Shown here: piece after piece, positions 8,018 through 16,428 of the stretch
Layout of the letters: the number at the start of each line of letters is the position of its first letter
Numbering within the stretch: position 1 is the stretch's first letter
Source: Ruegeria spongiae
GTDB lineage: Bacteria; Pseudomonadota; Alphaproteobacteria; Rhodobacterales; Rhodobacteraceae
Reading direction: 5' to 3'
Assembly (NCBI RefSeq): GCF_023502395.1
Contig: NZ_JAMFMB010000016.1
Location: 45,298 to 109,297 of the forward strand
DNA length: 64,000 nucleotides
Translations under genes and position numbers: made by a program
Notes under the pieces: generated by a model
The model's input: the letters and a program-made list of their open reading frames with translations, nothing else
Database searches by the model: none
Told to the model about the DNA's origin: nothing

Positions 8018-8541
8018 TGTGCCACACCGGTCTTTGGCTGGTGACGATAGGCGTCGCAATTTTCCAGCGGGATATCCGCGCCCGGATCAAGTTGTGCGCC
8101 CAGCCGTTCGGCCAGCACGCGCGAGCGGTGGTTGGCGGCGTCGATAAAGCTGACGACACTGGCCCAACCCAGATCGCTGAACAGATGGGTCAGCACGGCC
8201 TGACAGGCTTCGCGCGCGAGTCCCTGGCCTTCGAATTCAGGACCGACCACCAGCCAAGACAATTCGGGTTCCGGAAATTCGGCGGGATGATAGGGGCCTG
8301 CCATACCGATCATGGCCATATCCGGCTTGCGATAGACCGAGAACAAGCCATAGCCACGCAACGCCCATTGCCCGGCATAGAGCGTCAATTTGCGCCAAGC
8401 CTCATCATCCGTCATCGGGCCGCCATAGAACCGACTGTGATCGGATTTCAGGAACCCGAACATCGGCGCGACATCCTCGGGGGACGGGCCGCGCAGGATC
8501 AGGCGGTCGGTTTCCAGAATGCGGGGGCGCAGATCGCTCAT
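8014..8541 (-). CDS. GNAT-family N-acetyltransferase (RimJ/RimL-like), second of the tandem array
   Basis: 175 aa with ILETDRLILRGPSPEDV at the N-terminus, FPEPELSWLVVGPEFEGQGLAREA for the acetyl-CoA loop, and SFIDAANHRSRVLAERLGA near the end. It has the same architecture as its neighbours. Its ATG overlaps the upstream gene's stop by 4 nt. The substrate is unknown. Three intact copies in a row suggest tandem duplication followed by divergence. Confidence 0.88.
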   Translation of the reverse strand: MSDLRPRILETDRLILRGPSPEDVAPMFGFLKSDHSRFYGGPMTDDEAWRKLTLYAGQWALRGYGLFSVYRKPDMAMIGMAGPYHPAEFPEPELSWLVVGPEFEGQGLAREACQAVLTHLFSDLGWASVVSFIDAANHRSRVLAERLGAQLDPGADIPLENCDAYRHQPKTGVAQ

Positions 8542-9092
8542 GCGTAAGCCTCCATTCCGCCGTTTTCAATCTGATCGGGGGACAGGTGGCGCCAGACCTG
8601 CATTTCACCGAAAACGGGATGTTGGATTGGGGCCTCCGGGGTTGCGCCCATCCGCTTCGCCACTGCGGCTGAACGGATGTTGTCTGACATCATGCAGCTA
8701 ACCACCGTGTCCCATCCCAGAACATCATAGGCATAGGTGCGGCTGACCAGAGCGGCCTCCAGCGCGATGCCACGCCCTTCTGCGGCATCAAAGACCGACC
8801 AGGCGATTTCAGGCTCTGGCCAGTCTTCGCGAAAGAACAGGCAAACCACGCCCAGCGGTGCGTCTGTCGTGGCGTCAGCGACCATCCAGCGCCCGTAACC
8901 GCGCAGATGCCATTGTCCGATTAGTCCCGACATCCGGTCGAAGGCTTGCGTGCGCGAATATGGCCCGCCCACACCCACCGAACGTGGCGAGGCGCAGAAC
9001 GCCGCATAGGCGTCGAGGTCCGACAGGCGCGGGGCCCGCAGGGTCAGACGCTCGGTTTCCAGCGTGGGGATATGGAGGGTGGTTCCGGTCAC
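8538..9092 (-). CDS. GNAT-family N-acetyltransferase (RimJ/RimL-like), first of the tandem array
   Basis: 184 aa, starting at GTG 9092, one nucleotide after the ffh stop. Motifs are IPTLETERLTLRAPRLSDL, WPEPEIAWSVFDAAEGRGIALEAAL, and SCMMSDNIRSAAVAKRMGA. The adjacent ffh stop implies co-transcription and probably coupled translation. The substrate is unknown. RimJ/RimL relatives acetylate ribosomal protein N-termini, and the ribosomal neighbourhood makes that a possible but unproven role. Confidence 0.87.
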   Translation of the reverse strand: MTGTTLHIPTLETERLTLRAPRLSDLDAYAAFCASPRSVGVGGPYSRTQAFDRMSGLIGQWHLRGYGRWMVADATTDAPLGVVCLFFREDWPEPEIAWSVFDAAEGRGIALEAALVSRTYAYDVLGWDTVVSCMMSDNIRSAAVAKRMGATPEAPIQHPVFGEMQVWRHLSPDQIENGGMEAYA

Positions 9093-9093
9093 G

Positions 9094-10602
9094 TCACTTC
9101 TTCTTGCCGAACCCGCTCAGGCCGGGGGGCAGACCCATGCCGCTACCCATACCAGGCATACCGCCGGGCATCTTGCCGCCCATCGCCTTGGCCGCCTGTT
9201 CCAGCGCCTTGGGGTCCATGCCCTGCGCCATGTCCTCGGGCGAGGGGCCGCCTTTGCCGAACATGCCCTTCATGGCCTGTTTCAGCATCTTGCCTTTGCC
9301 CATCTTGCCCATTTTCTTCATCATATCCGACATCTGCCGGTGCATCTTGAGCAGCTTGTTGATGTCGCTGACTTCCATGCCCGAACCCGCCGCGATCCGT
9401 TTCTTGCGGCTGGCCTGCAACAGCTGCGGATTGGCGCGTTCCTTTTTGGTCATCGACTGGATCACCGCGATCTGCTGGCGCAGCAACTTGTCGTCCAACC
9501 CGGCGGCGTCCATCTGTTTGGACATCTTGCCCATGCCCGGCATCATGCCCATGACGCCCTGCATGCCGCCCATCTGGATCATCTGTTCCAGCTGCATCTT
9601 CAGGTCGTTCATGTTGAACTGACCCTTCATCATGCGCTTCATCATGCGCTCGGTCTGTTCGACCTCGAGCGTTTCCTGCGCCTTTTCGACCAGCGCCACA
9701 ATGTCGCCCATGCCCAGGATACGGCCCGCGATCCGGTCTGGCTCGAAGGTTTCGAGCGCGTCCATCTTTTCGCCCAGACCAACAAAGCGGATGGGTTTGC
9801 CTGTGACCGCGCGCATGCTGAGCGCCGCGCCGCCGCGCCCGTCGCCATCCATCCGGGTCAGGACCACGCCCGAGATGCCGATCTTGGCGTCGAATTCCTC
9901 GGCCACCTCAACGGCGACCTGACCGGTCAGACCATCGACCACCAGCAGGGTTTCACGCGGAGAGACCACGTCGCGGACATCCTCGACCTCCTGCATCAAC
10001 ACTTCGTCGATCTGAAGGCGACCGGCGGTGTCGAGCATATAGACGTCATAGCCGCCCAAGGCAGCCTGCTGCTTGGCGCGTTTGGCGATATCGACCGGTT
10101 TCTGACCCGGAACGATGGGCAATGTGTCGACGCCGATCTGATTGCCCAGAACCGCCAGCTGGTCCATCGCCGCCGGGCGATAGACGTCGAGTGAGGCCAT
10201 CAGGACCTTCTTGCCCTCTTTGTCTTTCAACCGCTTGGCAAGCTTGCCGGTGGTGGTGGTCTTACCGCCGCCCTGCAGGCCGACCATCAGGATCGGTGCG
10301 GGTGGGCTGTCGATTTTCAGCGCGCCGGGGTCTTCTTCGCCGCGCAGCACATCGACCAGCGCGTCATGCACGATCTTGACGACCTGCTGGCCCGGCGTGA
10401 CCGATTTGGTCACCGCCTGCCCGGTGGCTTTGTCCTGCACCTTTTTGACGAATTCACGCGCCACGGGCAGCGAAACATCCGCCTCAAGCAGGGCGACGCG
10501 CACCTCGCGCAGGGCGGCCTTCACATCCTCTTCGGACAGAGCGCCCTGTTTGGTCAGCCGGTCAAAGACGCCTGAGAGGCGTTCGGATAGATTTTCAAAC
10601 AT
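9094..10602 (-). CDS. ffh: Signal recognition particle protein Ffh (SRP54)
   Basis: GTPase of the signal recognition particle, which delivers nascent inner-membrane proteins to FtsY. The 502-aa product has the N domain (about 1-90), the G domain with the P-loop GLQGGGKTTTTGKLA near residue 106, DTAGRLQ near 191 and the TRMDGDGRGGAAL region near 250, then a methionine-rich M domain after about 300 ending in a Met/Gly-rich tail and KKK. ATG at 10602 is preceded by AGGAGG. It heads the leftward cluster. The SRP RNA gene was not found in the window. Confidence 0.97.
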   Translation of the reverse strand: MFENLSERLSGVFDRLTKQGALSEEDVKAALREVRVALLEADVSLPVAREFVKKVQDKATGQAVTKSVTPGQQVVKIVHDALVDVLRGEEDPGALKIDSPPAPILMVGLQGGGKTTTTGKLAKRLKDKEGKKVLMASLDVYRPAAMDQLAVLGNQIGVDTLPIVPGQKPVDIAKRAKQQAALGGYDVYMLDTAGRLQIDEVLMQEVEDVRDVVSPRETLLVVDGLTGQVAVEVAEEFDAKIGISGVVLTRMDGDGRGGAALSMRAVTGKPIRFVGLGEKMDALETFEPDRIAGRILGMGDIVALVEKAQETLEVEQTERMMKRMMKGQFNMNDLKMQLEQMIQMGGMQGVMGMMPGMGKMSKQMDAAGLDDKLLRQQIAVIQSMTKKERANPQLLQASRKKRIAAGSGMEVSDINKLLKMHRQMSDMMKKMGKMGKGKMLKQAMKGMFGKGGPSPEDMAQGMDPKALEQAAKAMGGKMPGGMPGMGSGMGLPPGLSGFGKKK

Positions 10603-10671
10603 GCCTCGGCCTCCTTAGCCGGTTATCGCGTGGCGCTTCCCAGTTAAGAAGCACCGGTTAAATACACAATT

Positions 10672-10745
10672 GCCCCCACGGGCGAAACTCGCTGGTGGGG
10701 GGCGATCCCTTTGATGAAAGGGACCGGAAGGTTTGACGCTTCCGG
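10672..10745 (+). ncRNA. Candidate structured RNA: three adjacent stem-loops before the YbaK-type gene
   Basis: Hairpin 1 (10673-10701) pairs CCCCCAC with GTGGGGG and has an inner GCGA/TCGC helix. Hairpin 2 (10706-10723) pairs TCCCTTT with AAAGGGA around a GATG loop. Hairpin 3 starts at the next base (10724-10745) and pairs CCGGAAG with CTTCCGG around an 8-nt loop. No T-run follows any of them, so they are not ordinary terminators. Loop 3 bases TTGAC (10733-10737) could pair with GTCAA at 10782-10786. The strand is inferred from the downstream gene at 10867; it could instead belong to the ffh leader. Confidence 0.5.
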
Positions 10746-10866
10746 ATGTTTGGAGGGGCGATACTGGAGATGCTCCTCGTTGTCAACTCAGACACGGGGC
10801 TACAGGGCGCTCTTGCCTCTGCGGCCATTTCGTTTCAAGAGCGACATGTCGTCAAAGGAGTATATC

Positions 10867-11397
10867 ATGGACGCCTCATCCACCTTTCAGGACAGCTTGC
10901 CGGTCTCATCCGATGCGCTTTTGGCTCAACTGGATGAATGGGGTTTGACCTACCGATTGCATGAACATGTGCCGCTGCGCACCGTGGAGGATGCCAAATC
11001 GGTTGAGGGCGATCTACTGGTGCCCGGTGAGGCGGCGCTGCGGATCAAGAACCTCTATTTGCGCGACCGCAAGAAGCGGAACTATCTGGTGACGCTGCAA
11101 CAGGACCGGGCCATCGAACTCAAGGCGTTGGGCGCAGAGCTGGGGGTCGGCAATCTGTCTTTCGGCTCAGCTGACCGGCTGATGGAGAATCTCGGCATCC
11201 GCCCCGGTGCTGTCAGCCCGTTGGCGATGATCACCGGCGTCGGGACCGGCGTGCGGTTTTTTCTGGATCGCGCCGCGCAAGAGGCGGATGTGATCAACAT
11301 GCACCCGCTGGTCAATGACCGGACTGTTGCCATGCCGCGCGCCGATGTGATGGCGTTCTTTGAGCGCGTGGGGTGCGAGGTCAACTGGCTGCCTTAA
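10867..11397 (+). CDS. YbaK/ProX-type aminoacyl-tRNA deacylase (prolyl-tRNA editing domain)
   Basis: Free-standing trans-editing protein that hydrolyses mischarged tRNA (Ala- or Cys-tRNA(Pro) in characterised relatives). The 176-aa product has the YbaK fold pattern: AALRIKNLYLRDRKKRNYLVTL (with the conserved Lys), LSFGSADRLMENLGIRPGAVSPLAM, and FFLDRA. ATG at 10867 has AAAGGAG 8-10 nt upstream, so the longer in-frame extension is not used. It has an unusually structured leader of more than 150 nt. Its 3' end overlaps the convergent racemase gene by 4 bp. Confidence 0.88.
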   Translation: MDASSTFQDSLPVSSDALLAQLDEWGLTYRLHEHVPLRTVEDAKSVEGDLLVPGEAALRIKNLYLRDRKKRNYLVTLQQDRAIELKALGAELGVGNLSFGSADRLMENLGIRPGAVSPLAMITGVGTGVRFFLDRAAQEADVINMHPLVNDRTVAMPRADVMAFFERVGCEVNWLP

Positions 11398-12149
11398 CCG
11401 GTGGCCAACTCCTCCTCCAACGCCAGATCCAGCGCAGCCGCCACATGGGCGGCGGAGGGGTTCACGAAGAGGTGCCCGTCGGCCTCAAAACTCACATCGT
11501 CCAGATGATCGGGCCAGGCCAGCGGTAATTCCGTGCAGGCCAGCAGGATCGCTGTTCCGGGTTTGGCGTGGCGATTGCAAAAGCGCAGCAGGCGCTGGCG
11601 GGCGGTAACTGATGCGCCGCCATAGAACTCCTCGTCGATCATCGCCTGCATCTCGGCAATCTCGGGATCGGGGAGAGGCGCGTTGGCCGCGATCCCTTGC
11701 GTGGACAGCGTTTGCGCATAGTCGCGCGCCTGCATCGTGACACTGGTGCCCAGCACCAGCGCCGATTGCGCGCCGGTGGCTGCGGTGGCCAGAGCCGCGG
11801 CGTCGAATATGCTGAGGATCGGGATGGTTACGCCTTTGCGGATCGCGTGCAGCCTTGCATGCGGCGTATTGCTGGCGATCAGCGCGAAGTCGCAGCCCGC
11901 GCGTTCCAGATTGCGCAGCGCTTCGCGAAAGACCGCGTCGAACCTGGCCCAGCTTGCCTCGTCTCCGGGCGTGCCGCGCAGGGCGCGGGTTTTGGCCTGG
12001 GTGACGGATTCGACGCTCATGGGTGGCACTGGCAGGGGCGATCCCGCGCCGCGTGCAGCAAAGAACCGGCCCGCGCCCTGACAGAGGGCCCGGTAATAAT
12101 CCACGGTGGAGGCCCATCCGACGCCGCCAACGATCCCGATCTTTTTCAT
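11394..12149 (-). CDS. Aspartate/glutamate racemase family protein (YgeA-like)
   Basis: The 251-aa product has the racemase start MKKIGIVGGVGW and the second catalytic segment LLACTELPL. At the first catalytic site the family usually has Cys just before NTxH; here it is Ser (IASNTPH), so only one of the two catalytic cysteines remains. E. coli YgeA has Thr at this place and favours L-amino acids, so a similar biased or different specificity is plausible. The gene is convergent with the YbaK-type gene. Confidence 0.8.
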   Translation of the reverse strand: MKKIGIVGGVGWASTVDYYRALCQGAGRFFAARGAGSPLPVPPMSVESVTQAKTRALRGTPGDEASWARFDAVFREALRNLERAGCDFALIASNTPHARLHAIRKGVTIPILSIFDAAALATAATGAQSALVLGTSVTMQARDYAQTLSTQGIAANAPLPDPEIAEMQAMIDEEFYGGASVTARQRLLRFCNRHAKPGTAILLACTELPLAWPDHLDDVSFEADGHLFVNPSAAHVAAALDLALEEELATG

Positions 12150-12191
12150 GACGCATCCTTTCCAAGCCGCCCGTCATGGACCTTGGTACTT

Positions 12192-12226
12192 GACGGGGCG
12201 GATTTCCAGTCGAAACCCGCCCCGTC
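12192..12226. repeat. Perfect 10-bp inverted repeat, terminator-like
   Basis: GACGGGGCGG and CCGCCCCGTC with a 15-nt spacer lie 25 bp past the azoR stop on the minus strand. The stem is strong but has no T-run, so Rho-independent termination is doubtful. The rest of the ~100-bp gap shows nothing else. Confidence 0.4.
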
Positions 12227-12250
12227 GCGCCGTGAGTGGTAGCGGGGAGG

Positions 12251-12832
12251 TCAGGCGGCGAGTGTGTCGATCGCGCGATAGGCACTTGCCAGCGCGGCTT
12301 CGGGATTGATGGCCATCTGATCGGCCGCGACGATGGCCACATCGGTGATCCCGATGAAGCCGAGAACGTGGCGGGCATAGGTGGTGGCAAAGTCGATGTC
12401 GGATCCAACTTCTGTGCCGCCCGAGGCAACGGCCAGCACCGCGCGCTTGCCGTTGAGCAGGCCAATCGGGCCGTCTTGGGTGTGTCTGAAGGTCAGGCCG
12501 ACCCGGGCGACCAGGTCGAGCCAGGCCTTGAAGGCGGCGGGCACCGAGAAGTTATAGATCGGCAGCCCGATCACAATGGTGTCGGCGCGTTGCAATTCAT
12601 CGACCAGCGCGTCCGACAGCGACAGCACATCGCGCTGAACCGGGTCACGATCCTCGGCAGGGGTGAAATTTGCGTCGATCCAGTTTTCCGTGATCAGCGG
12701 CAGCGGTGCCGACAGATCGCGGCGGATGATCCGGTCGGCACCAAGGGTGCGGACGATCCGGTCGGAGAGCTCACGGGATGTGGACTCCGTCAGGCGGGCG
12801 GAGGCGTCGATATGCAGGATGGTCTGGGGCAT
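12251..12832 (-). CDS. azoR: FMN-dependent NADH-azoreductase (flavodoxin-like fold)
   Basis: Two-electron quinone/azo reductase thought to protect against electrophilic quinones. The 193-aa product has the AzoR pattern: ILHIDASARLTESTSREL (FMN phosphate site), IVIGLPIYNFSVPAAFKAWLD near residue 90, and VASGGTE. The start MPQTILH at 12832 matches the family; upstream in-frame ATGs would only add a short, atypical leader. It is divergent from the LysR gene, which probably regulates it through the repeat between them. Confidence 0.88.
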   Translation of the reverse strand: MPQTILHIDASARLTESTSRELSDRIVRTLGADRIIRRDLSAPLPLITENWIDANFTPAEDRDPVQRDVLSLSDALVDELQRADTIVIGLPIYNFSVPAAFKAWLDLVARVGLTFRHTQDGPIGLLNGKRAVLAVASGGTEVGSDIDFATTYARHVLGFIGITDVAIVAADQMAINPEAALASAYRAIDTLAA

Positions 12833-12880
12833 GTGTCTGGCCTTTGGCATGAGATTGGATATGAGGACTAGATTGGGCAT

Positions 12881-12932
12881 TGCAAATTCGAACGCAACTG
12901 TGGAAAATCAACAGGCATTGTTGGAATTTGCA
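12881..12932. promoter_or_regulatory. 9-bp inverted repeat between azoR and the LysR gene, likely operator
   Basis: TGCAAATTC (12881-12889) and GAATTTGCA (12924-12932) are perfect reverse complements with centres 43 bp apart, about four helical turns, in the 113-bp divergent gap. The left arm is also part of TTGC-N10-GCAA (about 12880-12897). This spacing suits a LysR-type tetramer bending DNA. Function is inferred from position. Confidence 0.55.
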
Positions 12933-12945
12933 CATAGGCGCGAAT

Positions 12946-13824
12946 ATGGATAACTGGGACGAGGTGCGGACGGCCTATCAGGTCGCGCGGATGGGAACGG
13001 TGAGCGGCGCGGCTGAGGTGCTGGGCGTCCACCATGCGACAGTGATCCGTCATATCGACGCGATCGAGGCGCGGTTGGGTGTCAAACTGTTCCAACGCCA
13101 CGCGCGCGGCTACACGCCCACCGAAGCGGGCGACGACCTGCTACGTGTGGCGCAGGCCACCGATGATCAGTTCAGCCAGCTGGTCGGCCGTCTGAAAGGC
13201 CAGGGCGACGATGTCTCGGGTGAGCTGGTGGTGACCTCGCTTGCGTCGCTGGCCCCGATGCTGGTGCCGACGCTGACCCGGTTCCAGCAGGCCCATCCGG
13301 GACTGATCGTGCGCTATCTGACCGGCGACCGGCTGTTTCGGCTGGAATATGGCGAGGCGCATGTGGCAATTCGCGCCGGAACCGCACCGGATCAGCCAGA
13401 CAATGTAGTGCAGCCATTCATTAGTCAGGATATCGGGCTCTACGCCAGCAAGGGATATATCGCGCGCCACGGCAAACCGGGCGGCATCGCGGATTTTGCG
13501 CAGCATTTCTTTGTTGCCAACGATGATGAAAACAGCCGCGCGCCGTTTTCGCGTTGGCTGCGCGAACATACCACGAGTGACAGGATCTCGTTTCGCTGCA
13601 CCAATGGCTTCACCATGCAAGAGGCCGTGATGGCCGGGGCCGGTATCGGTTTCATGGCCCGGTGGGAGGCAGCGCGCCACCCCGATCTGGTTGAGGTGAT
13701 GGACCCGCTGCCGGACTGGGCGGGCAAGCTGTGGCTGGTCACCCATGTCGACCTGCACCGCACGACCAAAGTGCAGGCCTTTCTGACCTTCCTCAAATCA
13801 GAGGCCGCCGATTGGTGCCCCTGA
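12946..13824 (+). CDS. LysR-family transcriptional regulator
   Basis: The 292-aa product has an N-terminal winged helix (WDEVRTAYQVARMGTVSGAAEVLGVHHATVIRHIDALE-like, residues 3-40) and a periplasmic-binding-like effector domain. ATG at 12946 gives the normal start, with the HTH beginning at residue 3. It is divergent from azoR, so it probably responds to quinones or similar electrophiles; this is inference from context. Its stop lies inside the start region of the next gene. Confidence 0.9.
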   Translation: MDNWDEVRTAYQVARMGTVSGAAEVLGVHHATVIRHIDAIEARLGVKLFQRHARGYTPTEAGDDLLRVAQATDDQFSQLVGRLKGQGDDVSGELVVTSLASLAPMLVPTLTRFQQAHPGLIVRYLTGDRLFRLEYGEAHVAIRAGTAPDQPDNVVQPFISQDIGLYASKGYIARHGKPGGIADFAQHFFVANDDENSRAPFSRWLREHTTSDRISFRCTNGFTMQEAVMAGAGIGFMARWEAARHPDLVEVMDPLPDWAGKLWLVTHVDLHRTTKVQAFLTFLKSEAADWCP

Positions 13825-14735
13825 GTCAAGCGCAGCGCGGCCATCTGGCGATGCTCACCTTCTCGGCGCTGGTCGCGGGCAGCTTCTCGCTGGGGGCGCA
13901 GATCGCCAATGAGATTGACCCGGCCGCGCTGAACGCGGTCCGGTTCGCCATTGCAACTGTTCTGATCGGGGTGCTTGTCTGGCGCTTGGGCGGATTGACG
14001 CGTGCAGCGGCGCAGGCGCCGTGGCGCTATGTGGTGCTTGGCGGCTTGATGGCGATCTATTTCGTGCTGATGTTCGAAGGCCTCAAGACCGCCAGGCCGG
14101 TCAGCGCGGCGGCGGTCTTTACCCTGACGCCGGTGATCTCGGGCGTCGTCGGGTGGCTGTTGCTGCGTCAGATCACGACCCCAAGGATGGCGCTGGCGCT
14201 GGCGATTGGAGGCGCGGGCGCGCTTTGGGTCATCTTCCGCGCCGATCTGCGCGCCCTGCTGGGTTTTGATATCGGTCGTGGCGAGATCATCTACTTCTGG
14301 GGCTGTATCGCGCATGCGATCTATACGCCGATGATCCGCAAGCTGAACCGGGGTGAGCCAGCGATGGTGTTCACCTTCGGCATGCTGATCGCGGCGACGA
14401 TCTTGCTGTTTCTCGTGGCATGGTCTGACCTACGGGCGATGGATTGGCAGGCTGTGCGCCCCTTTGCGTGGTGGACGATCCTGTACTTGGCGGTGTTTTC
14501 GACCGGGACAAGCTTTGTCCTGACCCAATATGCCGCGCTGCGCCTGCCGGCGACCAAAGTCATGGCTTATACCTATCTGACGCCTAGCTGGGTTCTGCTG
14601 TGGGAACTGGCCCAGGGCCGCGGCGCGCCGCCGCTGCTGGTGCTGGGCGGAGTCGCTTTGACCGTTGTCGCGCTGCTGCTGCTTCTGAAAGACGAAGAGC
14701 CTGCACAGATCATCCAGCGGCAGACGCCAGAATAG
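13815..14735 (+). CDS. EamA/DMT-family transporter
   Basis: Ten predicted membrane segments in two EamA repeats, 306 aa, probably exporting a metabolite. GTG at 13815 overlaps the LysR stop by 10 nt; ATG at 13851 is a possible later start (294 aa). Motifs such as FTLTPVISGVVGWLLL in the first half and TYLTPSWVLLWEL in the second are typical of each repeat's end. Co-transcription with the LysR gene is likely. The substrate is unknown. Confidence 0.85.
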   Translation: MPLSQAQRGHLAMLTFSALVAGSFSLGAQIANEIDPAALNAVRFAIATVLIGVLVWRLGGLTRAAAQAPWRYVVLGGLMAIYFVLMFEGLKTARPVSAAAVFTLTPVISGVVGWLLLRQITTPRMALALAIGGAGALWVIFRADLRALLGFDIGRGEIIYFWGCIAHAIYTPMIRKLNRGEPAMVFTFGMLIAATILLFLVAWSDLRAMDWQAVRPFAWWTILYLAVFSTGTSFVLTQYAALRLPATKVMAYTYLTPSWVLLWELAQGRGAPPLLVLGGVALTVVALLLLLKDEEPAQIIQRQTPE

Positions 14736-14798
14736 GGGTTCGCCCCTGCAACGCTTCATGCAAGGGTGGCGACGGAATGACCAACAAAGGGCCGAGCG

Positions 14799-15107
14799 AT
14801 GCGGATTGAGATACCAGGTCTGATGCTGGGCTTTGCCATGTTGGCGGCCTGCGCGGATGCGTCGCAAGATGCCAGTAGCGAGCATGCCAGCTTGCAGGAC
14901 AGCTGCGAGGCGATGGTGGCAGCCAAGATCGATGTGCCGCCCAGCGAGGTCAGGGCCGTCTCGACGCAGAAGGTGCCGCATGGCACGCTGATCACGGTCG
15001 AGGTGACTGACGTTGCGGCACCTTGGGTATGCGGCGCCGATCCGAGCGGAGTAATCCTCGGCGTTGAATACAGCGCGCCGGGTTCCGCATTCGGTCAGGT
15101 GGATTGA
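14799..15107 (+). CDS. Predicted small lipoprotein
   Basis: 102 aa with signal MRIEIPGLMLGFAMLAAC (lipobox with Cys18). The mature part has two further cysteines (in DSCEAMV and WVCGADP) that could form a disulfide. I do not recognise the family. Its last 13 bp overlap the convergent ArsR gene. Confidence 0.65.
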   Translation: MRIEIPGLMLGFAMLAACADASQDASSEHASLQDSCEAMVAAKIDVPPSEVRAVSTQKVPHGTLITVEVTDVAAPWVCGADPSGVILGVEYSAPGSAFGQVD

Positions 15108-15454
15108 GGGCCGCCGGGGCCGTCCCTGTCCGACTGTGTCAGCTCGCGTTCCAGAAACCGCTCGAAGGCGTCCAGATTGACCGGCTCGAACTGGCCGAAC
15201 CCCTGCATCCAGACCGAGGCCGCGCGCATCGCGTCCGGCTCCAGCTTGCACCATTTCACCCGTCCGCGCTTTTCCTGCGCGATCAGCCCGGCGCGGGTCA
15301 GGATCCCGAGATGCTTCGAGATCGCCGCCAGCGACATCTCGAACGGCTCGGCAACGTCACTCACCGCCATGTCATCCTCCAGCAGCATGGCGAGGATGGC
15401 GCGGCGGGTCGGGTCGGCAAGCGCCGAGAAGACGGTGTCGAGCGGGTCGGACAT
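15095..15454 (-). CDS. ArsR-family winged-helix regulator
   Basis: 119 aa with the pattern DPLDTVFSALADPTRRAILAML and recognition helix MSLAAISKHLGILTRAGL. It lacks the metal-binding Cys pair of ArsR/SmtB, with a single Cys at VKWCKLE, so it belongs to the broad 'SRPBCC-partner' type that often pairs with an activator or transporter. It is divergent from the EamA gene at 15535, the best candidate target. Confidence 0.87.
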   Translation of the reverse strand: MSDPLDTVFSALADPTRRAILAMLLEDDMAVSDVAEPFEMSLAAISKHLGILTRAGLIAQEKRGRVKWCKLEPDAMRAASVWMQGFGQFEPVNLDAFERFLERELTQSDRDGPGGPQST

Positions 15455-15534
15455 GGCCCCTTCCTACTGCGGGTAAAGCGGTTTGACAAATCGCGCCGCT
15501 GCGCCACTCTGCCCGGTGGGAGAGAGGGGCGAAC

Positions 15535-16428
15535 ATGTCTCTGAAATACTGGATCGTGATCTTTGTCCTCGGCATCGGCTGGGGCATGTCGTTCATGTTC
15601 AACGCCATCCTGCTGCGCGAGCTTGGACCGCTGTCTGTCTCGATGGGCCGGGTTGGTTTGGGCGCGCTGGGCTGCTGGATCTATGTGATCGGGGCACGCA
15701 AACCGGTGCGGCTGAGCTGGCGGCGTGCACTGGCGTTGCTGGGATTTGGCGCGCTCAGCTATGCAGCGCCTTTTGCGTTCTACGCGCTGGGGCAGCAGCA
15801 TATCGCGTCAGGCGTGGCGGGGATCGTCAATGCAACCACCCCGGCCTTCACGGTGATCGTGTCGCATTTCTGGCCCGGTAGCGAACGCGCGACCCTGCAA
15901 AAAACTCTGGGCGTGATCTGCGGATTTGCGGGCATCGTGCTGTTGTCGCTGCCGGTACTGGGCCGAGGCGCCTCGTCCGAGTTCTGGGCGATCCTGCTGA
16001 CGGTCTGCGCGCCGATCTGCTACGCCTTCTCGGTCAATATCGCGCGGGCATTCCGGGACATGCAGCCGGTGGTGCTGGTGGCGCTGGCGCTGACCGGCGC
16101 GACTCTCGCCATCGCACCTCTGGCGCTCTGGGTCGAAGGCATCCCGGTCATCACTAGGGTTGAGACCTGGGCTTCGCTGGCCTTCATCGGCTTTGTGCTG
16201 ACTTCGGCCTCGTTCATTGCCTTCTACTGGGCACTGCCCAAGGTGGGGCCGACCAATATCTCGACGGTCACCTTCATTGCGCCGATCTCGGCGCTATTGC
16301 TGGGGACCTGGGTGCTGAGTGAGCGGTTCTTGCCCGAGCATCTGCTGGGCATGGCGGCGATTTTCTTGGGACTGCTCCTGATCGATGGGCGCCTCATTCG
16401 CTGGCTTGCCCGCTTGGGTCGGGCCTAA
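15535..16428 (+). CDS. EamA/DMT-family transporter
   Basis: 297 aa with ten predicted helices in two EamA repeats; IVNATTPAFTVIVSHFW and TFIAPISALLLGTWVLSE mark the repeat ends. ATG at 15535 is preceded by GAGAGGGG. It is divergent from the ArsR-type regulator. The substrate is unknown. After the stop, CAACC-AAAA-GGTTG forms a short hairpin without a T-run. Confidence 0.87.
   Translation: MSLKYWIVIFVLGIGWGMSFMFNAILLRELGPLSVSMGRVGLGALGCWIYVIGARKPVRLSWRRALALLGFGALSYAAPFAFYALGQQHIASGVAGIVNATTPAFTVIVSHFWPGSERATLQKTLGVICGFAGIVLLSLPVLGRGASSEFWAILLTVCAPICYAFSVNIARAFRDMQPVVLVALALTGATLAIAPLALWVEGIPVITRVETWASLAFIGFVLTSASFIAFYWALPKVGPTNISTVTFIAPISALLLGTWVLSERFLPEHLLGMAAIFLGLLLIDGRLIRWLARLGRA

Noticed and set aside
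10640..10760. SRP (4.5S) RNA next to ffh
   Set aside because: The conserved apical core of SRP RNA (GGUCAGG...GGAAGCAGCC type) is absent on both strands.
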